A program made the translations under genes and the position numbers. From contig JAJYKO010000343.1 in NCBI GenBank assembly GCA_021788565.1, positions 1 to 6,372 on the forward strand: DNA of 6,372 nucleotides, in the 5' to 3' direction. Below the pieces are notes generated by a model that saw only the letters and a list, made by a program, of their open reading frames with translations, had not been told where the DNA came from and did no database searches. Of the stretch, positions 1-5,260 are shown one piece after another. This DNA comes from Chloroflexota bacterium (lineage in GTDB: Bacteria; Chloroflexota; UBA6077). How positions within the stretch are numbered: position 1 is the first letter of the stretch; each line of letters begins with the position of its first letter.

Positions 1-1
1 G

Positions 2-1027
2 ATCGAGGGCATCACCCACTCGCTCTGCTCGCTAGAGTACGAGAACCACCGTCCGCTATACGAGTGGTTCCTCCGCGAGCTCGAGATCTACGCCCCTCGC
101 CAGATCGAGTTCGCCCGCCTCAACCTCACCTACACCATCCTGAGCAAGCGATGGTTATTGAAGCTGGTGCGCGAGGGCCACGTGCGCGGCTGGGACGACC
201 CGCGGATGCCGACCCTCTCGGGCTTGCGGCGGCGGGGCTACACGCCGGAGGCGATCCGCGACTTCTGTGACCGGATCGGAGTTGCCAAGACCGACAGCAC
301 GGTCGACGTCGCGCTCCTCGAGCACTGCCTGCGTGAAGACCTGAACAAACGCGCACCCCGGGTGATGGGCGTGCTCCGGCCGCTGCGCGTCGTGATCGAG
401 AATTACCCCGAAGGCCAGACCGAGGAGCTCGACGCGGTCAACAACCCGGAGGACCCGGCCGCCGGCACGAGGAAAGTGCCCTTCTCTCGGGTGCTCTATA
501 TTGAGCGGGAGGACTTCCGCGAGGAGCCGCCGCCCAAATACTACCGGCTCGCCCCGGGCCGGGAGGTCCGGCTGCGCTACGCCTACTTCGTCAAGTGCGT
601 GGGCGTGGTTAAAGACGCCCGGACCGGCGAGGTGGTCGAGCTCCGCTGCACCTACGACCCCTCGACCACCGGCGGGGAGGCCCCCGACGGGCGCAAGGTC
701 AAGGCAACGATCCACTGGGTGTCGGCCCAGCACGCACTCCCCGCCGAGGTGCGCCTGTACGACCGGCTGTTCAGCAAGGAAGATCCCTCCGGCGCGCCCG
801 AGGGCCAGGACTTCACCGCGAACCTCAACCCGAACTCGCTGGAGGTCCTGCCCAGCGCCTTCGTCGAGCCCTCGCTGGCCGGCGCCGCGGCGGGCTACAT
901 TTGCCAGTTCGAGCGCCAGGGCTACTTCTGCGTCGACCCCGACACCACCGACCGCAGGCTAGTGTTCAACCGCGCCGTCCAGCTTCGGGACGAGTGGGCG
1001 AAGATTGAGGCGAAGACCGGAGCGTGA
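2..1027 (+). CDS. glnS: Glutaminyl-tRNA synthetase (GlnRS), C-terminal part; 5' end outside window
   Basis: Class I aminoacyl-tRNA synthetase that charges tRNA-Gln with glutamine in the cytoplasm, using ATP. The reading frame is open from base 2 and ends at TGA 1025-1027, giving 341 residues. The family is usually about 550 residues, so the N-terminal Rossmann half with the HIGH motif is missing from the window. Near residues 49-53 is ILSKR, the KMSKS-loop equivalent (E. coli has VMSKR). It is followed by the very characteristic [18 protein letters not shown]. The rest is the anticodon-binding beta-barrel region: it contains HWVSAQHA and LNPNSLEVL and closes with [10 protein letters not shown] and [15 protein letters not shown], closely matching the E. 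coli C-terminus. There is no YqeY/GatB-like C-terminal extension. It stands alone: the next gene begins 345 bases downstream. Identification is by remembered family sequence and is very secure. Confidence 0.97.
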   Translation: MEGITHSLCSLEYENHRPLYEWFLRELEIYAPRQIEFARLNLTYTILSKRWLLKLVREGHVRGWDDPRMPTLSGLRRRGYTPEAIRDFCDRIGVAKTDSTVDVALLEHCLREDLNKRAPRVMGVLRPLRVVIENYPEGQTEELDAVNNPEDPAAGTRKVPFSRVLYIEREDFREEPPPKYYRLAPGREVRLRYAYFVKCVGVVKDARTGEVVELRCTYDPSTTGGEAPDGRKVKATIHWVSAQHALPAEVRLYDRLFSKEDPSGAPEGQDFTANLNPNSLEVLPSAFVEPSLAGAAAGYICQFERQGYFCVDPDTTDRRLVFNRAVQLRDEWAKIEAKTGA

Positions 1028-1236
1028 GCGCCAGCAGCTGCCCGACGTGGCGGATTCTCCGTAACACGATGGCCGTAATGGCAATGCGGAGCTGACACTC
1101 ACCCAAGCTCGCCGCTGTACATGGTTAGCGACCGGGAACTGTGCGTTTTCGGCCAGTTTCATTAGCCAGTTAAAGGAATGCTTCCTTGGCCTCCGGTCGG
1201 ACCAGGCCCCAGCGGTGGGGTATTCCTCACCGAACA

Positions 1237-1258
1237 GTTGACCAATTCTTATGTCAAC
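1237..1258. repeat. Inverted repeat GTTGAC-N10-GTCAAC upstream of hydrolase
   Basis: Perfect 6-base arms at 1237-1242 and 1253-1258 with an AT-rich 10-base centre. The centre-to-centre spacing of the half-sites is 16 bases. An overlapping arrangement also exists, CAGTTG (1235-1240) with CAACTG (1261-1266). It lies about 115 bases before the hydrolase start, a plausible place for a regulator site, but no regulator family is recognised. Confidence 0.35.
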
Positions 1259-1263
1259 AACAA

Positions 1264-1278
1264 CTGCCTGGTAGGCAG
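1264..1278. repeat. Perfect hairpin CTGCCT-GGT-AGGCAG
   Basis: Six-base perfect arms around a three-base loop, six bases after the preceding inverted repeat. It could be a DNA operator or a small RNA hairpin in the leader of the hydrolase mRNA. No T-run follows, so it is not a classical intrinsic terminator. Confidence 0.35.
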
Positions 1279-1360
1279 CATCTCTATTAGCAGGTCATGT
1301 TCGCGACTTCCTGTCACAAATGCGTCCCCCGCGGTGTTTCTTCACTTGATAGGGTGCCAC

Positions 1361-1365
1361 AGGAG
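1361..1365 (+). promoter_or_regulatory. Ribosome binding site AGGAG for the hydrolase
   Basis: AGGAG lies seven bases before the ATG at 1373. It decides the start: the in-frame ATG at 1178 has no comparable site, and 1373 is immediately followed by a basic residue and a hydrophobic anchor. Confidence 0.75.
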
Positions 1366-1372
1366 TCCTCTC

Positions 1373-2577
1373 ATGTCCCGATTTTGGCCTCTCCCTCCGC
1401 TGCTCGTTAGATCGATCATCGCCCTGGTGGCTCTGGGCGCCATTGCCGCCATGTCAGGCGTGGCCTACCTGGAGATAAGCAGGAACCAGACGGTTGTGCT
1501 GTCCGATCCGACCGGTCCCTATCAGGTGGGCAGGACGGCTTACGACTGGGTGGACGATGCCCGCGAGGACCCGCTTGCCCCTACCGGCGGCACAAAGCGC
1601 GAGCTGCTCGTCTGGGTCTGGTATCCCGCGGCCCCAGGCACTCAGGGCACAGGTCGCGCCCAGTATCTTCCAGCCGACTGGAGGGTAGCGCTGGAGCAGG
1701 ACAGGGGCCTCGTGGGTACCCAGCTCTTCCAGAACCTGGCGGCGGTCCGGGTCCACGCCGTCGCGGGCGCGGCCGTGTCGGACGCCCAGCATCAGTTTCC
1801 GGTCCTCGTCTTCATACCCGGCTACGGGAACGTGGTCCCCTACTACACCACCCTGGCCGAGGATCTCGCCAGCCACGGTTACGTGGTCGTCGGCATCAAT
1901 CCTACTTACACGACCACGATAGTCTTCCCCGATGGGCGGGTCACCCGTCGAAGCCCCGCCGGCACGATCCCCGAGACGTCCGGCTCGGCCGCGATCAACG
2001 CGACTGGGGACCGGCTGGTGGGAGTGTGGGCGGCGGACGCCCGCTTCGTGCTGGACCGACTCACACAGCTGAACGCGGAGGCGGGTGGGCCATTTGTCGG
2101 GCGACTCGACCTCTCCCGCATCGGCCTCTTCGGGCACTCCCTCGGAGGGGCCGCTGCCCTGGAGGCCTGCCGCCTGGATAGCCGATGCAAAGCCGCGGTC
2201 GACATGGAGACGTGGCGCACCTCGGCCTCGGGCAGCCTGCCATGTTCCTCCTCAGCGGGGGGACCGAGTCATCGAATGTGGCAGAGCAGGCTGGGAGCAT
2301 GCCCGAGCCGCCCTCAGGAGGCCACCAGGCACGAGACATCCTCAGGATCGAGGGAGCGAGGCACTTCAACTTTTCCGACTACTCGGTCATGTTCGCACCC
2401 GTCCTCAAGCCGATCGGGATGCTCGGCTCCATCGATGGGCGACGTGGGCTGGAGATCGTGGGAGCCTACGTGCGTCAGTTCTTCGACCACCACATGAGTA
2501 ACCAGCCTGCCCCGCTGCTGACCGGCCAGTCGTCCAGCTACCCCGAGGTGATGGGCACTTTCGAGACTGGAGGATGA
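1373..2577 (+). pseudogene. PAF-acetylhydrolase-like alpha/beta hydrolase, membrane-anchored, frameshifted near 2206
   Basis: A serine esterase/lipase-like protein of the platelet-activating-factor acetylhydrolase isoform II type; the substrate is not predictable. Residues about 10-32 form a hydrophobic N-terminal anchor or uncleaved signal, so the enzyme probably acts outside the cytoplasmic membrane. FIPGYGN (147-153) is the oxyanion strand-loop. GHSLGG gives the nucleophile Ser256 (codon 2138-2140) and AVDM gives the catalytic Asp277 (2201-2203). The frame starting at 1373 then degenerates and stops at 2497. Homology continues one base back, in the third frame, from about 2206: GLGQPAMFLL, then GARHFNFSDY with the catalytic His at 2362-2364, and a family-typical tail IDGRRGLEIV, FFDHH, YPEV ending at TGA 2575-2577. 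Joined, it is about 400 residues, the usual length. One added base near 2204-2208 would restore it, so this is either a true mutation or a base-calling error. The uncorrected product would lack the catalytic His. Confidence 0.85.
2569..2573 (+). promoter_or_regulatory. Ribosome binding site GGAGG inside the hydrolase end
   Basis: GGAGG overlaps the last codons of the hydrolase (its C-terminal Gly-Gly) and sits five bases before ATG 2579. This supports the start of the small OB protein and translational coupling, provided ribosomes reach the end of the hydrolase frame. Confidence 0.75.
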
Positions 2578-2578
2578 A

Positions 2579-2977
2579 ATGGGCAGGGCAATAATTGCGG
2601 GAGCGGCGGCAGTGCTCGTCGTGCTCGCAATTGCATTCGCGGGCCGTGGGGCGCTGAGGGAGCAAGTCCCCACACCGACACCCGCCGTGGTTCACGTCAG
2701 CGCGGACGAGGTCGCGCTCGCCATGCAGGAGGACCGCTTCTACTCGGACTATGTCCACAAGACTCTCGTGGTCCAGGGAACCGTCTCCGCCGTGAGGCAG
2801 CAGGGCAACGACCTCCTGATCGAGCTGACCACCAGCATCCCGACCAGGGTGCTCTGCGATGTTGGCAACCATGGAACCGCCGCTAGCCCAGGGGACAGGA
2901 TCACGGTCCAGGCCTCATCCGACGAGGCGCAGCGTGGAGCAGAATCCGTCCTGCTGCAGAGCTGTAGCGTCCGATGA
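2579..2977 (+). CDS. Small membrane-anchored OB-fold protein (tRNA_anti-like family)
   Basis: A 132-residue protein. Residues about 4-22 are a hydrophobic segment (AIIAGAAAVLVVLAIAF) without a lipobox Cys, so it is a signal anchor rather than a lipoprotein, and the rest should be extracytoplasmic. After a short Pro/Thr linker comes VSADEVALAMQEDRFYSDYVHKT, then LVVQGTVSAVR, RVLCDVG, GDRITVQA and LLQSCSV. This order (helix with a Tyr, strand with V.G.V, a Cys, a GD turn, a final Cys) is the pattern of the tRNA_anti-like OB-fold family. Despite the name, these are usually secreted or periplasmic proteins of unknown function, and no tRNA role is implied. The two Cys residues (near 93 and 129) could form a disulfide; this is inference. 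It starts one base after the hydrolase stop, so the two genes are almost certainly one transcription unit. Confidence 0.75.
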   Translation: MGRAIIAGAAAVLVVLAIAFAGRGALREQVPTPTPAVVHVSADEVALAMQEDRFYSDYVHKTLVVQGTVSAVRQQGNDLLIELTTSIPTRVLCDVGNHGTAASPGDRITVQASSDEAQRGAESVLLQSCSVR

Positions 2978-3008
2978 CGCAGAGGCCGCGCCTTAGTAGG
3001 CGGCACCC

Positions 3009-3021
3009 GTCCCGACGGGAC
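3009..3021. repeat. Palindrome GTCCCGACGGGAC between convergent genes
   Basis: Six-base perfect arms around one central A, in the 125-base gap between the OB-protein gene (plus) and the first ICMT-like gene (minus), which converge here. It could act as a weak bidirectional transcription stop, but there is no T-run on either strand and the loop would be tight, so the role is uncertain. Confidence 0.3.
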
Positions 3022-3102
3022 CTTCACAACGAGTGCGGAGGAGGACCCTGATCTCCGTAACGAGCTGATCCATCTCACCTGGGGCTGCGGCATCGTGGCT
3101 CA

Positions 3103-3780
3103 TCACCAGACGCGCGGCATCAGGCGATACCTTGTGCTCCACTGATACTCCCGATAGCCCGCGAGGTTCCTTGCCAGGTATTCCTCCTCGGCCAAGAGCC
3201 GCCACACGATCACCAGGATCATCGGGATGATAGGAAGCAGCCCCCACCATGAGCCAAGGGCAAGGGGCACGCCGACGAGCATGATGAGGGCTCCGCTGTA
3301 CATCGGATGACGCACCAACGCGTATGGCCCCGTCGACACGACCCTCTGCCCCGCATCTACCTGGATCGTACCCGAGGTGAAGGTGTTCTCTCGGAAGACG
3401 AAGAAGACGATCAGGAGACCCAGCGCAACCAGTAGATCACCCACCACGACAGCGAAGAGCGGAGTGGCGGACCCGGCGAAGCGGTGATCGAGCCCAGAAA
3501 CGACGAACATCGCGATGAACGCCAGCGATGCGAGCGACTGTATGATCCTCTGGCTCCTCTCCCTCTCCGCGACAGGACCCGCATACACTCGCCGCTCCAG
3601 AAGCTGCGGGTCTTCGCGAGCGAGGTAGACGGTGATCGCCGTCACCGACACGCCGAACACGGCCAGGAACAGCCACGCCTGCCAGTAATGGAGCGTGCCC
3701 GCCGGAACGAAGAGTGAGGCCGCGAGCACGACGAGTAGAAACAGCAGCCCGAGGAACGCCCTCGCCAGTAGGCCTCCCAT
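3103..3780 (-). CDS. ICMT-like membrane methyltransferase, copy 1 (RHP form)
   Basis: A 225-residue polytopic membrane protein of the isoprenylcysteine carboxyl methyltransferase/phospholipid methyltransferase superfamily, which use S-adenosylmethionine; the bacterial substrate is unknown. Hydrophobic segments lie near residues 5-25, 32-52, 83-96, 105-128 and 160-193. The SAM-binding signature is GPYALVRHPMYSG (151-163), followed by an acidic EEEYL (198-202) and LAGYREY (206-212), all in family order. The start at 3780 is supported by GAGG at 3788-3791, seven bases upstream, and by an extended -10 promoter further up. It is transcribed away from a homologous gene beginning at 4041; the two proteins align almost without gaps. 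Its 3' end faces the OB-protein gene. Bacterial annotations usually read 'isoprenylcysteine carboxylmethyltransferase family'. No prenylated protein substrate should be assumed. Confidence 0.88.
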   Translation of the reverse strand: MGGLLARAFLGLLFLLVVLAASLFVPAGTLHYWQAWLFLAVFGVSVTAITVYLAREDPQLLERRVYAGPVAERERSQRIIQSLASLAFIAMFVVSGLDHRFAGSATPLFAVVVGDLLVALGLLIVFFVFRENTFTSGTIQVDAGQRVVSTGPYALVRHPMYSGALIMLVGVPLALGSWWGLLPIIPMILVIVWRLLAEEEYLARNLAGYREYQWSTRYRLMPRVW

Positions 3781-3787
3781 GACCTTG

Positions 3788-3791
3788 CCTC
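3788..3791 (-). promoter_or_regulatory. Ribosome binding site GAGG for ICMT-like copy 1
   Basis: Read on the minus strand, GAGG is followed by seven bases (CAAGGTC) and then the ATG at 3780. The spacing is normal and fixes the start. The homologous gene on the other side of this region has no such site. Confidence 0.55.
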
Positions 3792-3795
3792 ATGT

Positions 3796-3808
3796 GTAAC
3801 GACGTTAC
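3796..3808. promoter_or_regulatory. Palindrome GTAACGACGTTAC, possible operator
   Basis: Perfect six-base arms around a central A. It covers the predicted transcription start (about 3807) of the minus-strand ICMT-like gene, a classic position for repressor binding. Its centre is 20 bases from that of the neighbouring palindrome at 3817-3827, about two helical turns, so one protein could contact both on the same DNA face. The regulator is unknown. Confidence 0.4.
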
Positions 3809-3813
3809 TATCT

Positions 3814-3822
3814 ACTATACCA
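3814..3822 (-). promoter_or_regulatory. Extended -10 promoter TGGTATAGT for ICMT-like copy 1
   Basis: On the minus strand the sequence is TGG followed by TATAGT, an extended -10 element (TGn plus a five-of-six match to TATAAT). No good -35 is visible at 16-18 bases, as is usual for extended -10 promoters. Predicted start of transcription is near 3807, giving a leader of about 27 bases with a ribosome binding site. Confidence 0.45.
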
Positions 3823-3827
3823 GGTAT
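3817..3827. repeat. Palindrome ATACCAGGTAT overlapping the -10 element
   Basis: Perfect five-base arms around a central A. It overlaps the minus-strand extended -10, so a protein bound here would block that promoter. Confidence 0.35.
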
Positions 3828-3932
3828 CCCCACGCTGACCCGGGGCGAGGTCCGCCGACCCCTCCGTCAGTTGCGCTCGCACGCCGCAATCGCGCTCCGG
3901 CCAGCCCCATGCCCCGGGTGCCAGGAGCGGCT

Positions 3933-3961
3933 AATCTGGCGCCATGCAGGAGGCGCCGATT
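3933..3961. repeat. Strong hairpin in the divergent intergenic region
   Basis: AATC-T-GGCGCC pairs with GGCGCC-GATT across an eight-base loop (ATGCAGGA), giving ten base pairs with a single bulged T at 3937. The arms are 3933-3943 and 3952-3961. Only three T residues follow on the plus strand, so it is a weak terminator candidate. It lies about halfway between the two divergent promoters and could insulate them or bind a regulator. Confidence 0.45.
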
Positions 3962-4025
3962 TGCCGCGATCCTGGTAGACGTAGGAGCTCGCCATCCGAT
4001 GGTCAGCATCCGCGCGGGTGCCGAG

Positions 4026-4034
4026 TGCTATGAT
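4026..4034 (+). promoter_or_regulatory. Extended -10 promoter TGCTATGAT, leaderless start for ICMT-like copy 2
   Basis: TGC followed by TATGAT is an extended -10 element. It ends six bases before the ATG at 4041, so transcription would begin at or next to the A of the start codon. No Shine-Dalgarno sequence is present before that ATG, which fits a leaderless mRNA. No good -35 is seen at the usual spacing. Confidence 0.5.
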
Positions 4035-4040
4035 TTGGGC

Positions 4041-4715
4041 ATGAAGAATCCCAAGTTAATCGTGTGGCTCTGGCTTGTCGTATCCTTCGGGCTCATAGGG
4101 CTCGCGCTCTTTCTTTCGGCGGGGACGATCGACTATTGGCAGGCCTGGGTCTTTCTCGGGATAGGTGCTCTGTCTTGCGTTCCCCTCACACTCCATATCG
4201 CAAGCGATCCGATACTGCTCGAGAACAGGACTAAAGCTGGCCCAGCCGCGGAGCGGAGACCCATCCAAAGAATCATCGTGTTGTTTTCCGGGCTTCCCGC
4301 CATCGCCACGTTCGTCTTGCCCGGCCTTGACCACCGTTTCGGCTGGTCGAGCATGCCCCCTTGGCTCTCCGTAGCCGGCGATGTCTTAATCATAGTCGCG
4401 ATGTGGATGGTCTATCGGGTATTTCGAGAGAATTCCTTCGGCTCCGCGACCGTCCAGGTCATCGAGGGCCAGAGGGCGATCTCCACCGGACCCTATGCCA
4501 TCGTGCGCAATCCGATGTATTCGTGCGCGGCTATCTGGTTCATAGCGATGACCCTGGCGCTTGGCTCCTACTGGGGGCTCATTCCTGCCATCCTCACAAT
4601 TCTTGGCCTCGTCTGGCGGCTCTTTGACGAAGAGAAGTTCCTCGCACAAAATCTCCCCGGTTATGTAGAGTATTGCGCCAAAGTCCGCTGGCACCTGATA
4701 CCGGGGGTCTTCTGA
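4041..4715 (+). CDS. ICMT-like membrane methyltransferase, copy 2 (RNP form)
   Basis: A 224-residue homologue of the divergent minus-strand gene, in the same SAM-dependent membrane methyltransferase superfamily, with similar hydrophobic segments (near 6-27, 34-53, 78-94, 109-126 and 161-192). It shares YWQAW, QRII, GLDHRF, VFREN, STGPYA and LALGS with its neighbour at matching positions, so the pair probably arose by duplication. The SAM-site motif reads GPYAIVRNPMY (150-160), with Asn in place of the usual His of RHP; this variant may also exist in other bacterial members. DEEKFL (196-201) and LPGYVEY (205-211) complete the domain. The frame is open back to 3792, but that extension is Pro/Arg-rich, covers the opposite gene's promoter and lacks homology. 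MKNPKLIVWLWL starts the protein exactly where copy 1 begins. Substrate unknown. Confidence 0.88.
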   Translation: MKNPKLIVWLWLVVSFGLIGLALFLSAGTIDYWQAWVFLGIGALSCVPLTLHIASDPILLENRTKAGPAAERRPIQRIIVLFSGLPAIATFVLPGLDHRFGWSSMPPWLSVAGDVLIIVAMWMVYRVFRENSFGSATVQVIEGQRAISTGPYAIVRNPMYSCAAIWFIAMTLALGSYWGLIPAILTILGLVWRLFDEEKFLAQNLPGYVEYCAKVRWHLIPGVF

Positions 4716-4733
4716 CGTCGCAGGGCAAGATCT

Positions 4734-4898
4734 CTATCGCGGCCAGCCGGCTCCTGGCGCCGGAGCCTTACCGATTACCACTTCCCCAATTCTGGCCTCG
4801 GCCACTTCCTTAACCTTATCGGAGCCGCGGAATTCGGTGGCCAACATGAACACAGCCTTGCCATCTGGTCCACCAACGGAGTTGATCCAGGGCGTCAG
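4734..4898 (-). pseudogene. C-terminal relic of an SMP-30/gluconolactonase-like protein
   Basis: About 54 residues on the minus strand ending at TAG 4734-4736. They contain GGPDGKAVFMLATE and, near the end, APAPGAGWP. In SMP-30/gluconolactonase/LRE-like beta-propellers the last blade carries GGPD.+TLF and many bacterial members end in a PGAGWP-like tail, so this matches the final blade and natural C-terminus. Everything upstream (five blades, metal ligands) is absent; instead the minus strand upstream encodes the end of a different protein. The frame stays open further up to about 5018, but those residues are the out-of-frame shadow of the acetyltransferase relic. A truncated, presumably non-functional remnant. 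Family assignment is from memory of the motif. Confidence 0.6.
4749..4767. repeat. Inverted repeat GGCTCC-N7-GGAGCC after ICMT-like copy 2
   Basis: Six-base perfect arms (4749-4754 and 4762-4767), 33 bases after the stop of the plus-strand ICMT-like gene. It could help end that transcript, but only two T residues follow and the bases also encode the PAPGAG residues of the minus-strand relic, so the symmetry may come from codon content. Confidence 0.3.
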
Positions 4899-5170
4899 AG
4901 AGCTACACTTCTTCGTGCCCCGTCGCACTCGGCACATCCAGCGCTGGGAGGGTGCAGGAAGAGGAGGGGATCGCGGGCAAGCGGTTCCAGCGCGACCTTC
5001 ACGACATCCCTGGAGCACACGAGTCGTGCGTGGGCATTCCCCACAGGGCCTTCAGACTGGAGACCTCGCGCTCGCAGCCACCCATCGGCGAAGGCGAAGC
5101 GGGCACAGCGGTGGTCGTTCTCCCCATATTCGATCCGAACTGGGCGCCCATCCCGGTGGCAGGCGAAAGC
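4895..5170 (-). pseudogene. C-terminal relic of an AAC(3)-family (antibiotic) N-acetyltransferase
   Basis: A 91-residue open stretch on the minus strand, from just after TGA 5171-5173 to TGA 4895-4897. It reads as real protein: DGRPVRIEYGENDH, then FADGWLRARGLQ, SEGPVGNAHARLV, SRDVVKVALE, DPLLFLHP and a terminal Cys-containing CAECDGAR. This resembles the C-terminal third of aminoglycoside 3-N-acetyltransferase-like proteins (Antibiotic_NAT family), whose environmental members often end in a CxxCDxAR-like segment. The N-terminal two thirds, including the acetyl-CoA site, are missing: no homologous residues are seen beyond 5170 in any minus frame, and the GntR promoter begins there. There is no good start codon or ribosome site. 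It is probably a dead fragment. Even the intact family members need not confer resistance. Confidence 0.6.
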
Positions 5171-5203
5171 TCACACGCTCATCACGCGACGTGCTGCCTT
5201 TTG

Positions 5204-5209
5204 TATAAT
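5204..5209 (+). promoter_or_regulatory. Consensus -10 box TATAAT for the GntR gene
   Basis: A perfect TATAAT in otherwise GC-rich DNA, 51 bases before the GntR start. The predicted transcription start is near 5216, giving a leader of about 45 bases. No good -35 is seen at 16-18 bases upstream, so strength may depend on an activator or be low. Confidence 0.5.
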
Positions 5210-5224
5210 ACAGCCGGAGCAGTA

Positions 5225-5240
5225 CGGCTTCGGGAAGCCG
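5225..5240. promoter_or_regulatory. Hairpin/operator CGGCTT-CGGG-AAGCCG in the GntR leader
   Basis: Perfect six-base arms with a four-base centre, about ten bases after the predicted transcription start and 20 bases before the GntR start codon. The position suits an autoregulatory operator or an mRNA hairpin near the ribosome site. It does not match the FadR-type TGGT-N3-ACCA consensus. Confidence 0.4.
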
Positions 5241-5260
5241 CGAAACGTGAGAGTGGGACC

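Larger units (their letters stand above)
1028..1372. other. Spacer between glnS and the hydrolase gene; no gene seen
   Basis: These 345 bases hold no convincing coding frame. The frame of the following hydrolase can be extended back to an ATG at 1178, but the added residues look non-coding and there is a much better start at 1373. A 5-bp stem (CGCCA 1029-1033 with TGGCG 1048-1052) follows the glnS stop but has no T-run, so no terminator is called. The only notable structures are two inverted repeats at 1237-1258 and 1264-1278, listed separately. No convincing -35/-10 pair was found for the downstream gene. Confidence 0.6.
4716..5260. other. 545-base region without an intact gene; contains two gene relics
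   Basis: Between the second ICMT-like gene and the GntR gene there is no intact coding sequence. The minus strand carries two recognisable C-terminal stumps (4734-4898 and 4895-5170), and the last 90 bases carry the GntR promoter and leader. Plus-strand frames here, including one continuous with the GntR frame from 4952, are shadows. Confidence 0.65.

Noticed and set aside
155..733. Long minus-strand open frame opposite glnS
   Set aside because: It is antisense to an unmistakable GlnRS frame; its composition is the usual shadow of GC-rich third positions.
1029..1061. Intrinsic terminator after glnS
   Set aside because: Only short stems (CGCCA/TGGCG and CGGA/TCCG) with no following T-run.
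1238..1266. Sigma-70 promoter with TTGACC as -35 for the hydrolase
   Set aside because: The hexamer 17 bases downstream is CAACTG, which is not a -10; the match is better explained by the inverted repeat.
1178..1372. Upstream in-frame extension of the hydrolase from ATG 1178
   Set aside because: The added residues lack family character, the ATG has no ribosome site, and 1373 has AGGAG at seven bases followed by the expected hydrophobic anchor.
1454..2137. Long minus-strand open frame opposite the hydrolase
   Set aside because: It is antisense to conserved hydrolase motifs and has no recognisable domain or ribosome site.
2195..2225. Programmed -1 ribosomal frameshift in the hydrolase
   Set aside because: No X-XXY-YYZ slippery heptamer or obvious downstream stimulatory structure is seen near the junction; a mutation or sequencing error is simpler.
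3792..4040. N-terminal extension of the second ICMT-like protein to ATG 3792
   Set aside because: The extension is Pro/Arg-rich, has no membrane or domain character, overlaps the opposite gene's promoter, and the homologue begins at the position matching 4041.
4952..5260. N-terminal extension of the GntR regulator to ATG 4952
   Set aside because: It would lie upstream of the TATAAT and antisense to the acetyltransferase relic; GntR/FCD proteins normally start about ten residues before the winged helix, matching 5261.
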